Both the position numbers and the translations under genes were made by a program. From Clostridia bacterium (GTDB taxonomy: Bacteria; Bacillota; Clostridia; Oscillospirales; Acutalibacteraceae), in assembly GCA_900767015.1 (NCBI GenBank), contig CAAFXQ010000251.1:1-12626 (forward strand): a DNA stretch of 12,626 nucleotides, given 5' to 3'. The notes beneath the pieces were generated by a model. The model did not search any database. It worked only from the letters and a program-made list of their open reading frames with translations, and was not told where the DNA came from. Below, piece by piece: positions 6,332 to 12,626 of this stretch. Within the stretch, counting starts at the first letter, position 1, and each line of letters begins with the position of its first letter.

Positions 6332-7305
6332 GAGGATTGGTTATCAAGAGAGCCGGCGAGCTTCTTTCCGACGGTACGGTCACAAGAGTTCTCGGCTATA
6401 AATGCGGCGACTTTTTCTATGATGTCACTCCCGCATTTTTTGAGTCCGCAGACGAGCTTTGTGACCTTGAATACGGCAGCTTCTGCGGCGCGAACTTAAG
6501 TAAATATCTCATCAATGCCTGCAAGGACCAGAAAGAGGGCAAAATTCTTGTTCTTCTCAAGCCCTGCGACACCTATTCGTTCAATCAGCTTTTAACCGAG
6601 CACCGAATCGACCGGGACAAGATTTATGTCATCGGCGTCGGCTGTAAGGGGATGCTTGACATCGAAAAGCTCAAGGCGATGGGCTTCAAGGGTATCACAA
6701 AGGTTCTTGACAACGGCGACGAGCTTGACATCAAGACGATTTACGGCGATAAAAAGTGTTCTCGTGCGGACGCTCTTTTGGAAAAGTGCGTATGCTGTAA
6801 GGGTAAGGACTTCAAGGCTTTTGACGAAGTGATTGACGTCGAAGAGCCCGGCGAAAAGGGCGCAGACCGCTTCGAGGGTGTTGCTTTGCTTGAAAACATG
6901 ACAAGCGAGGAGCGTTTCGCTTTCTGGAACAACGAGCTTTCGAAGTGTATCCGCTGTAACGCCTGCCGTAACGTATGTCCGGCGTGCTCGTGCATGAAGT
7001 GCGTGTTTGATAACCCCGTTTCCGGTGCCGCCGGAAAGGTAAACTCGAACTCGTTCGAAGAAAAAATGTTCCATATTATAAGGGCTTTCCACGTTGCCGG
7101 AAGATGTACGGACTGTGGCGAGTGTTCAAGAGTTTGTCCGCAGGGAATTCCGCTTCATCTTCTCAACCGGAAGTTCATCAAGGATATTGACGAGCTTTAC
7201 GGCGATTATCAGGCGGGTGAAGAGGTCGGCTCAAGAGCACCGCTTGTCAACTTCACCTTTGACTATGCCGAGCCGTCTATTGTACACGAGAGGGGGAACG
7301 AATAA
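6319..7305 (+). CDS. flxC: FlxC-like [4Fe-4S] subunit with FrhB-like N-terminal region
   Basis: A 328-residue iron-sulfur protein, probably an electron relay between the NADH-oxidising subunit and HdrA. The N-terminal part (about 5-160) resembles the beta subunit family of F420-reducing hydrogenase (segments ILVLLKPCDTYSF and YVIGVGCKG). A Cys-rich KCVCCKG lies at 156-162. Two [4Fe-4S] motifs follow: Cys210, 213, 216, 220 (with extra Cys223, 225, 228 in CPACSCMKC) and Cys263, 266, 269, 273 (CTDCGECSRVCPQG). ATG 6319 is selected over the longer frame at 6217 because AGGAG (6307-6311) is spaced 7 bases and it overlaps the flxD stop by 13. The flxC label follows the Desulfovibrio Flx naming from memory; B and C could be exchanged. 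The family as an iron-sulfur dicluster protein is secure. Confidence 0.82.
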   Translation: MQKVRGLVIKRAGELLSDGTVTRVLGYKCGDFFYDVTPAFFESADELCDLEYGSFCGANLSKYLINACKDQKEGKILVLLKPCDTYSFNQLLTEHRIDRDKIYVIGVGCKGMLDIEKLKAMGFKGITKVLDNGDELDIKTIYGDKKCSRADALLEKCVCCKGKDFKAFDEVIDVEEPGEKGADRFEGVALLENMTSEERFAFWNNELSKCIRCNACRNVCPACSCMKCVFDNPVSGAAGKVNSNSFEEKMFHIIRAFHVAGRCTDCGECSRVCPQGIPLHLLNRKFIKDIDELYGDYQAGEEVGSRAPLVNFTFDYAEPSIVHERGNE

Positions 7306-7307
7306 GC

Positions 7308-8333
7308 ATGTATACGATTGAAAAATCCAGGCTGTCCGATTTGTTCGGTGCTATCTCGGCTTCTTGTGAGTTGTACCTCCCCGTTAAAAAGGCAGGTCAG
7401 AACAATTTCACAAAATACGAAGCCGGTACCGAATACTGCGATGAGCTTAAAACCGTAAAATCCCCCAAGGATATGTTCTTCCCGCAAAGCGAAAACATTG
7501 TTTCCTTTGAAAAGACAGACGGAAAAATCAAGGTAACACCCGACACGATTCCGACGGAAAAGACCGTTGTTTTCGGCGTGCGTGCCTGTGACGTGGCTTC
7601 TTTTGACGTTCTTGATAAGGTTTTCCTTTCAGAGCCTGCCGATTCATTCTATAAAGCAAGACGTGAAAACTGCACGGTTGTGGCGACCGCTTGCAGTGAG
7701 CCCGAAGAAAGCTGCTTCTGCTCGGTTTTCGGTATTGACCCGTCCGAGCCCAAGGCTGACGTTGCGACATACTTTATCGGCGAAAAGCTTTACTGGAAGC
7801 CGCTTACCGAAAAGGGCGAGGAACTGACAAAAGCGATTTCCTCCGTTCTTACCGAAGAAAACGCTGACGGTACGGTCGAAGCCGAAAAGGCGAAGATTAA
7901 GGGAATTGTGGAAAATCTTCCGCTTGCCTCTCTTTCGCTTGACGGCTGGGACGGCGACGCAACCGAAGCGAAGTTTGACGCTCCCGAATGGGAAAAGCTT
8001 TCGGCTTCCTGCCTCGGCTGCGGTGCGTGCACCTTCGTTTGCCCGACCTGTCAGTGCTATGACATCAGAGACTATGACACCGGTCACGGAATCCAAAGAT
8101 ACCGCTGCTGGGACTCATGTATGTATAACGATTTCACCATGATGGCGCACGGAACGCCGAGACCCTCTCAGCTTCAGCGCTTCCGTCAGAGATTTATGCA
8201 CAAGCTCGTTTACTTCCCGGCCAACAACGACGGCATGTATTCGTGCGTAGGCTGCGGACGCTGTGTCAACAAGTGTCCGATCTCAATGAATATCGCAAAG
8301 GTAATAAAAGCATTCGGAGGTGACAAATCATGA
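7308..8333 (+). CDS. flxB: FlxB-like [4Fe-4S] dicluster subunit (AsrA/HydB type)
   Basis: A 341-residue protein of the family that includes anaerobic sulfite reductase subunit A and the HydB-type 4Fe-4S subunits. The first 230 residues are an alpha/beta region with VVFGVRACDV and conserved cysteines (Cys129, 136, 138) as in those families. The C-terminal part carries Cys235, 238, 241, 245 with CPTCQC, a CWDSC pair (267, 271), and Cys313, 316, 319, 323 (CVGCGRCVNKCP). It would pass electrons from FlxA into the complex. AsrA-AsrB pairs share this gene order with a flavin partner directly downstream, but no AsrC siroheme subunit is present, which argues against sulfite reduction. The gene starts 2 bases after flxC, with a GAGAGGGGG ribosome site, and overlaps flxA by four bases (ATGA). 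Confidence 0.85.
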   Translation: MYTIEKSRLSDLFGAISASCELYLPVKKAGQNNFTKYEAGTEYCDELKTVKSPKDMFFPQSENIVSFEKTDGKIKVTPDTIPTEKTVVFGVRACDVASFDVLDKVFLSEPADSFYKARRENCTVVATACSEPEESCFCSVFGIDPSEPKADVATYFIGEKLYWKPLTEKGEELTKAISSVLTEENADGTVEAEKAKIKGIVENLPLASLSLDGWDGDATEAKFDAPEWEKLSASCLGCGACTFVCPTCQCYDIRDYDTGHGIQRYRCWDSCMYNDFTMMAHGTPRPSQLQRFRQRFMHKLVYFPANNDGMYSCVGCGRCVNKCPISMNIAKVIKAFGGDKS

Positions 8334-9175
8334 GCTGTAATTGCGGAACACCGGTTGATAAGCTCATCCCGCAGACGGTAAAGGTCGTCAGTATCCGTCA
8401 GGACACCCCCGACGTCAAGACCTTCCGTGTTGTTGCCCTCGAGGGCGAAGAGCTTTTTGACCATATGCCCGGACAGTGCGCCATGCTCACCGTTCCCGGC
8501 GTCGGCGAGGCGATGTTCTCGATCACATCGTCCCCGACAGAAAAAGGCTACAAGGATTTCAGCATCAAACGCTGCGGACTTCTGACCGATTATCTTCATT
8601 CGATGGAAGCCGGCGAAGAGGTTTGCGTAAGAGGACCTTACGGAAAGCCCTTCCCGGTTGACACCGAATTCAAAGGCAAGGACTTACTCTTTATTGCCGG
8701 CGGTATCGGTCTTGCGCCGCTTCATTCGGTTATTAACTATGTCAGAGCCAACCGAGAAAACTACGGCAAAATCGACATTCTCTACGGCTCAAGAAGCAAG
8801 GACGATCTTGTTGACTTTGACGAGATCGAAAATGAATGGCTCAAGGAGGAGGGTATCAACGTATACCTGACGATTGACCGTGAACAGGAGGGCTGGGACG
8901 GCCACGTCGGCTTTGTTCCGTCCTACCTCAAGGAGCTTGATTTTCCGCCGACAAGCACGGCCGTTATCTGCGGCCCGCCGATTATGATTAAATTCGTGCT
9001 TCAGGCTCTTATCGAAATGGGCTTCGAAAAAACGCAGGTTTATACCACGCTTGAGCTTAAAATGAAATGCGGAATCGGCAAGTGCGGAAGATGCAATATC
9101 GGAAGCAAATACGTCTGCAAGGACGGCCCTGTTTTCCGCTGTGACGAAATTGACGAATTACCGAACGAATATTAA
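8330..9175 (+). CDS. flxA: FlxA-like FAD/NAD(P)H-binding subunit (AsrB/PyrK type)
   Basis: A 281-residue ferredoxin-NADP reductase-fold protein, the likely entry point for NADH or NADPH electrons. Visible motifs: FAD-binding FSITSS (63-68), NAD(P)-binding GGIGLAP (124-130), CGPPIM (214-219), and a C-terminal [2Fe-2S] set of Cys247, 252, 255 and 263 (CGIGKCGRCNIG then VC). This is the layout of AsrB and of dihydroorotate dehydrogenase PyrK. GGAGGTGA (8316-8323) is the ribosome site, and the ATG overlaps the flxB stop. NADH rather than NADPH is suggested by analogy to Flx-Hdr but is not decided by sequence. In context it replaces the hydrogenase of the methanogen Mvh-Hdr complex. Confidence 0.9.
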   Translation: MSCNCGTPVDKLIPQTVKVVSIRQDTPDVKTFRVVALEGEELFDHMPGQCAMLTVPGVGEAMFSITSSPTEKGYKDFSIKRCGLLTDYLHSMEAGEEVCVRGPYGKPFPVDTEFKGKDLLFIAGGIGLAPLHSVINYVRANRENYGKIDILYGSRSKDDLVDFDEIENEWLKEEGINVYLTIDREQEGWDGHVGFVPSYLKELDFPPTSTAVICGPPIMIKFVLQALIEMGFEKTQVYTTLELKMKCGIGKCGRCNIGSKYVCKDGPVFRCDEIDELPNEY

Positions 9176-9187
9176 GAGGTTTTGAGT

Positions 9188-9862
9188 ATGGAAAAAACAG
9201 TAAATATTTTTATCATGGGCAAGCAGTACGAAGTACCGGCAAGCCTTACCATCATGACCGCTATGGAATATGCGGGCTACAAGTACGTCAGAGGCTGCGG
9301 CTGCCGTAACGGCTTTTGCGGTGCCTGCGGAACGATTTACAGAATCAAGGGTGAATTTGAGCTGAAGACGGGTCTTGCCTGTCAGACGCAGGTTCAGGAG
9401 GGTATGTACATTTCCTCCGTTCCGTTCTTCCCGACCAAGAAGGCTACTTATGACATCCGGGAGATCAAGCCCACCGAACAGATCATGATGGAGCTTTATC
9501 CCGAGATTTATTCCTGCATCGGCTGTAACGCCTGCACCAAGGTTTGTCCGCAGAGCCTGCCGGTTATGCAGTACATCGCCTACGCTCAGAGAGGCGAATA
9601 CAAAAAGTGCGCCGACACTTCGTTTGACTGTGTTGCGTGCGGACTTTGCTCAACAAGATGCCCCGCCGGCATCACGCACGCTCAGGTTGCCGTTCTGGCA
9701 AGACGTCTTACCGGCAAATACATCGCTCCCGAAACCGAGCACCTCAAGAAGAGAGTTGCCGAAATCGAGAACGGTGAATGGGACGCTCCCGTTGCCGAGG
9801 TTATGGCAAAGAGCATCGACGAGCTGAAAGAACTTTACAATAACAGAGATATCGAGAAATAA
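9188..9862 (+). CDS. FrdB/TfrB-like [2Fe-2S] plus 2x[4Fe-4S] protein
   Basis: A 224-residue electron-transfer subunit related to the iron-sulfur subunit of fumarate reductase and, more closely in cluster pattern, to the N-terminal half of methanogen thiol:fumarate reductase TfrB. The N-terminal ferredoxin domain has Cys39, 44, 47 and 65 (CGCRNGFCGACG then LAC) for [2Fe-2S]; Cys37 is extra. The second domain has Cys110, 113, 116, 120 (CIGCNACTKVCPQ) and Cys148, 151, 154, 158 (CVACGLCSTRCPAG). Both are complete four-Cys motifs, so two [4Fe-4S] clusters are expected rather than the [3Fe-4S] of many FrdB. The C-terminal 60 residues are helical. ATG 9188 is chosen over the in-frame TTG 9182 because AAGAGG (9174-9179) lies 8 bases before it. 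It should feed the flavoprotein encoded 14 bases downstream. No membrane anchor gene is nearby. Confidence 0.88.
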   Translation: MEKTVNIFIMGKQYEVPASLTIMTAMEYAGYKYVRGCGCRNGFCGACGTIYRIKGEFELKTGLACQTQVQEGMYISSVPFFPTKKATYDIREIKPTEQIMMELYPEIYSCIGCNACTKVCPQSLPVMQYIAYAQRGEYKKCADTSFDCVACGLCSTRCPAGITHAQVAVLARRLTGKYIAPETEHLKKRVAEIENGEWDAPVAEVMAKSIDELKELYNNRDIEK

Positions 9863-9876
9863 GGAGGGACGGTAAC

Positions 9877-11481
9877 ATGTTAACAGAAGAAATGCTCGCT
9901 TCCATCAAAAAGGTTGAAGCAACAAGACAGGCAAGACTCGGCATGGAACTTCGCAAGATGACAGCCGACGAAAAGGATGCGCTTCTTAAGGAATACCATC
10001 CCGACTATAAGGACGCAGGCTTCGAGACGCTTCATGTAGGTCCGAACAAGGGCGAAAAGGTTCCGTCCGAGCTTCGTCATCTTCTCGAGGGTACAAGCCG
10101 TGTCCTCGGCAAGGAGATCGACCTCGAAAACCCGAAATATGACGTTGACGTTCTCATCATCGGCGGCGGCGGAGCAGGCTCCTCGGCGGCTATCGAGGCG
10201 TTCAACGCCGGTGCTAACACCATGATCGTTACCAAGCTTCGTATCGGCGACGCCAACACCATGATGGCGGAGGGCGGAATCCAGGCGGCTGACAAGCCGA
10301 ACGATTCCCCGGCGATCCACTACGTTGACGCTCTCGGCGGCGGTCACTTCTGCAACAAGCCCGAGCTTTTAAAGAAGCTTGTCTGCGACGCTCCGGGCGC
10401 TATCAAGTGGCTCAATGACCTCGGCGTTATGTTCGACAAGGAAGAGGACGGCACCATGGTTACCACCCACGGCGGCGGAACCTCAAGAAAGAGAATGCAC
10501 GCCTGCAAGGACTACTCCGGCGCAGAAATTATGCGTGTTCTTCGTGACGAGGTATGGAATCTCGGAATCCCCGTTGTGGACTACACAGCGGCTATCGAGC
10601 TTATCAAGGACGAAAACGGCAAGGTTGCCGGTGCCGTTCTTCAGAATATGGAAACAAACGAGCTTTACGTTGCCAAGGCAAAGACCGTTATCATCGCTAC
10701 CGGCGGTGCAGGACGTCTTCACTATCAGGGCTTCCCGACCTCGAACCATTACGGCGCAACCGCCGACGGTCTGATTCTCGGTTACCGGGCAGGCGCACCG
10801 CTTCTTTATGCCGATACCATTCAGTATCACCCGACAGGCGTTGCCTATCCGTCCCAGATTTTCGGTGCACTCGTTACCGAAAAGGTACGTTCTCTCGGCG
10901 CACTTCTCGTCAATGTTGACGGTGAAGCGTTCATGAATCCGCTTGAGACCCGTGACGTTACCGCTTCTTCGATTATCCGTGAGTGCTCGACAAGAGGCAA
11001 GGGTGTGCCCACTCCGGGCGGCGGCTTCGGCGTATGGCTTGACACCCCGATGATCGAAATGATTCACGGCGAGGGCGCTATCGAAAAGAGAATTCCCGCT
11101 ATGCTTCGTATGTATCTTCAGTACGGCATCGACATGAGAAAAGAGCCGATTCTCGTTTACCCGACTCTTCACTACCAGAACGGCGGACTCAAGATTGCCG
11201 CAAACGGCATGACCGACGTTGAAAACCTCTTCGTTGCCGGTGAAGCCGTCGGAGGTATCCACGGAAGAAACCGTCTGATGGGTAACTCTCTTCTTGACAT
11301 CATCGTATTCGGCAGAAACGCAGGTCAGAACGCTGCGAAAGCCGCAAAGGATACGACAGTCGGAAAGCTTACGCTGTCTCATGTTGACGCATTCCAGAAA
11401 GAGCTTGACGACGCAGGCATCGAAAGCGACTGCGTAAGCCCGAAGCTTCTTCCGGATTACACAAGAAAAGTCAATCAATAA
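9877..11481 (+). CDS. Fumarate reductase/succinate dehydrogenase-type flavoprotein (FrdA/TfrA-like)
   Basis: A 534-residue FAD protein that probably reduces fumarate to succinate in the cytoplasm. FAD-binding GGGGAG is at 96-101. Aligned from memory to E. coli FrdA, the substrate and proton-shuttle residues are kept: His318 (QYHPTG), Thr334-Glu335 (VTEKVR), Arg359 (ETRDV), His432 (LHYQNGG) and Arg466 (HGRNRLMGNS). The His that binds FAD covalently in FrdA/SdhA is Asn127 here (ANTMMAEGG), so FAD should be non-covalent, as in TfrA and L-aspartate oxidase. The NadB-specific Glu of REGG is His198 (THGG), which argues against aspartate oxidase. Unusual: about 88 residues precede the FAD fold, and the usual C-terminal helical domain is largely missing. 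AAGGAGG (9861-9867) gives a clear start, and there is no signal peptide. Other enoate substrates remain possible. Confidence 0.88.
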   Translation: MLTEEMLASIKKVEATRQARLGMELRKMTADEKDALLKEYHPDYKDAGFETLHVGPNKGEKVPSELRHLLEGTSRVLGKEIDLENPKYDVDVLIIGGGGAGSSAAIEAFNAGANTMIVTKLRIGDANTMMAEGGIQAADKPNDSPAIHYVDALGGGHFCNKPELLKKLVCDAPGAIKWLNDLGVMFDKEEDGTMVTTHGGGTSRKRMHACKDYSGAEIMRVLRDEVWNLGIPVVDYTAAIELIKDENGKVAGAVLQNMETNELYVAKAKTVIIATGGAGRLHYQGFPTSNHYGATADGLILGYRAGAPLLYADTIQYHPTGVAYPSQIFGALVTEKVRSLGALLVNVDGEAFMNPLETRDVTASSIIRECSTRGKGVPTPGGGFGVWLDTPMIEMIHGEGAIEKRIPAMLRMYLQYGIDMRKEPILVYPTLHYQNGGLKIAANGMTDVENLFVAGEAVGGIHGRNRLMGNSLLDIIVFGRNAGQNAAKAAKDTTVGKLTLSHVDAFQKELDDAGIESDCVSPKLLPDYTRKVNQ

Positions 11482-11492
11482 TTGATAAAGCG

Positions 11493-11520
11493 TTCAGCCG
11501 TAGGGAACACTACGGCTGAA
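11493..11520 (+). other. Strong 11-base-pair hairpin after the flavoprotein gene
   Basis: TTCAGCCGTAG (11493-11503) pairs perfectly with CTACGGCTGAA (11510-11520) around GGAACA. No T-tract follows (TCCTCTGTTC), so it is not a standard terminator. It may protect the 3' end of the upstream mRNA, mark a processing site, or partly attenuate transcription into the exchanger gene. Confidence 0.6.
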
Positions 11521-11522
11521 TC

Positions 11523-11540
11523 CTCTGTTCAAATTCAGAG
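11523..11540 (+). other. Small hairpin in the spacer before the exchanger gene
   Basis: CTCTG (11523-11527) pairs with CAGAG (11536-11540) around an 8-base loop, followed by six As. It is two bases from the preceding hairpin. Weak alone, it adds to the structured nature of this 105-base spacer. Confidence 0.35.
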
Positions 11541-11565
11541 AAAAAACAGTGAAAGGTAGGTGCAG

Positions 11566-11584
11566 CGCCGCTTTTTAAGCGGCG
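11566..11584 (+). promoter_or_regulatory. Hairpin between ribosome site and start codon of the exchanger gene
   Basis: CGCCGCTT (11566-11573) pairs perfectly with AAGCGGCG (11577-11584) around a TTT loop. The ribosome site AAGGTAGGTG (11553-11562) ends 24 bases before ATG 11587. Folding this stem removes 19 bases and leaves about 7 effective bases between the site and the ATG, an ideal distance. It could thus switch or enable translation. Confidence 0.5.
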
Positions 11585-11586
11585 AA

Positions 11587-12626
11587 ATGCAAATGAGTTT
11601 ATTAGGTGGAGTTATCTCCGTCAAGGGCATAGCATTTCTGATGTTCTCGGTGTTCGTTATTGCGGCCGTCGGCTACGCTCTTGGCAGAATCACAATTAAA
11701 GGCGTAAGCCTCGGTACGGCCGGTGTTTTCATTGTTGCTCTTTTTTACGGCGCCCTTTTCTCAGGTCCGCTTCAGGCAACAGTAACACAGATGGTTGACG
11801 GCACGGCGGTCGATATCAGCTCGAACGCACTGAAAATCGTCGAAAATCTCGGTCTTATCCTGTTTGTTACCTCGGTCGGTTTTATTGCAGGTCCGAACTT
11901 CTTCAAAAACCTCAAGCAGAACTATAAGTCCTATATCCTGTTAGGTCTTATCGTCATTCTTGCCGGCGGTCTTTCCTGCATCGCCTGCTTCTATATCGGA
12001 AAAGGCGGCGAAAGCGACCCGAAAGAGTTTGTCGCCATGCTTGTCGGACTTCTTTCCGGCTCGCTGACGAGTACGCCCGCTTTCTCGGCGGCGAAAGCAA
12101 CCGTTCTTCCCGAATATGAGGACGCTGTTACCGTCGGTCACGGTATTGCATACCTGTTCGGCGTTATCGGTGTTGTTCTTTTCGTTCAGATTATGCCGAA
12201 GCTTTTAAAGGCCAACATGGACGAGGAAAGAGCCAAGATTGCCGTTGTTGATACAGGCGCAAAGAAAAAGGAATACAAAGGCAGATTGATTGAAATGGAT
12301 CAGTTCGGCTTTATGCCGTTCGCTCTTGCCGCTTTCATCGGTATTCTTGTCGGCGCAATCCGTGTTCCGCTTTCTTCAAAAGGCTTTTCGGGTACAACGT
12401 TCTCGCTGACAACAACGGGCGGCACGCTTCTGACCGCTCTCGTTTTCGGTCACTTCGGTCATTTCGGCCCTGTCAGCGTCAAGGTTGAAAAAAGAGTTCT
12501 CGAAATCTTCCGTGAGCTCGGTCTGATGCTTTTCCTGATCGGTGCAGGTGTTGCCGGCGGTGCAAAGTTCGTTCAGTACTTCAAGCTGATCTACTTTGTA
12601 TACGGTATCATCATGACAATTGTTCC
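11587..12626 (+). CDS. AspT/YidE-type exchanger, 3' end cut by the window
   Basis: The frame is open from ATG 11587 to the right edge (346 residues seen, no stop), so the C-terminus is missing. It is a multi-span membrane protein of the aspartate:alanine exchanger family (Asp-Al_Ex). The first half has LFVTSVGFIAGPNFF (about 92-106) and GLLSGSLTSTPAFSAA. After a short hydrophilic loop (about 205-230) the second half has GGTLLTALVFGHFGHFGP and RELGLMLFLIGAGVAGG. YidE and AspT carry regulatory RCK-type domains in the central loop; here the loop has only about 25-30 residues, so these are absent. GTG 11560 is an in-frame alternative start whose ribosome site (GAAAGG) is too close. Its place after a fumarate reductase pair suggests exchange of succinate, fumarate, aspartate or another C4 acid, which is inference. 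Confidence 0.85.
   Translation, partial: MQMSLLGGVISVKGIAFLMFSVFVIAAVGYALGRITIKGVSLGTAGVFIVALFYGALFSGPLQATVTQMVDGTAVDISSNALKIVENLGLILFVTSVGFIAGPNFFKNLKQNYKSYILLGLIVILAGGLSCIACFYIGKGGESDPKEFVAMLVGLLSGSLTSTPAFSAAKATVLPEYEDAVTVGHGIAYLFGVIGVVLFVQIMPKLLKANMDEERAKIAVVDTGAKKKEYKGRLIEMDQFGFMPFALAAFIGILVGAIRVPLSSKGFSGTTFSLTTTGGTLLTALVFGHFGHFGPVSVKVEKRVLEIFRELGLMLFLIGAGVAGGAKFVQYFKLIYFVYGIIMTIV

Noticed and set aside
7308..9175. Anaerobic sulfite reductase AsrAB
   Set aside because: FlxB and FlxA resemble AsrA and AsrB, but no siroheme AsrC follows and the genes are embedded in an hdr operon with flxC and flxD, so the Flx assignment is better.
10483..11478. 331-codon minus-strand open frame opposite the flavoprotein gene
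   Set aside because: The opposite strand encodes a complete FrdA-like protein with all motifs; the antisense product resembles no family and is a frame shadow.
9877..11481. L-aspartate oxidase NadB
   Set aside because: Non-covalent FAD site and some motifs are similar, but the NadB Glu is replaced by His198, an iron-sulfur partner gene precedes it, and nadA and nadC are absent nearby.
11493..11520. Intrinsic terminator ending the operon before the exchanger
   Set aside because: The stem is strong but no T-tract follows on the plus strand, and no new promoter is visible before the exchanger gene.
1..12626. CRISPR arrays, tRNA or rRNA genes, insertion sequences, phage genes
   Set aside because: No repeat-spacer pattern, cloverleaf, rRNA-like stretch, transposase or phage protein was found in reading the window.

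Overview
The window looks like a chromosomal segment of an anaerobic, fermentative Bacillota (class Clostridia; a gut-type Oscillospirales-like organism is plausible but unproven). Reasons: a DUF3048 lipoprotein, good SigA-type promoters and GGAGG ribosome sites, short T-tailed terminators, and many oxygen-sensitive iron-sulfur proteins. No rRNA, tRNA, CRISPR array or insertion sequence was seen.

Layout. Positions 1-131 hold the last 26 codons of an unidentified gene and its terminator. Positions 184-1320 are a promoter and a DUF3048 (YerB-type) lipoprotein gene. Positions 1383-1643 are a self-contained unit (promoter, ribosome site, 43-codon amphipathic small protein, terminator). Positions 1685-2368 on the minus strand are a nicotinamidase/isochorismatase-type cysteine hydrolase with a candidate promoter and a structured leader. 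From 2571 to the right edge runs one long plus-strand operon.

The operon is hdrB-hdrC-hdrA, then flxD(mvhD-like)-flxC-flxB-flxA, then an FrdB/TfrB-like iron-sulfur protein and an FrdA/TfrA-like flavoprotein, and finally an AspT/YidE-type exchanger cut by the window edge. Gaps between the nine enzyme genes are at most about 41 bases and several genes overlap. The exchanger follows 105 bases of strongly folded spacer.

How the parts fit (inference from families). FlxA would take electrons from NAD(P)H. FlxB, FlxC and FlxD would relay them to HdrA, the flavin-based electron-bifurcating subunit. One electron stream would reduce ferredoxin. The other would run through HdrC and HdrB, here perhaps on through the 2Fe-2S/4Fe-4S protein to the flavoprotein, which keeps the fumarate-binding residues of FrdA. 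That makes the locus a candidate soluble NADH-dependent, electron-bifurcating fumarate reductase, or a bacterial thiol:fumarate reductase with its HdrB module on a separate chain. The exchanger would move succinate, fumarate, aspartate or a related acid. Secondary points of interest are the leader ORF overlapping hdrB, a hairpin between the ribosome site and start codon of the exchanger, and the small amphipathic protein.
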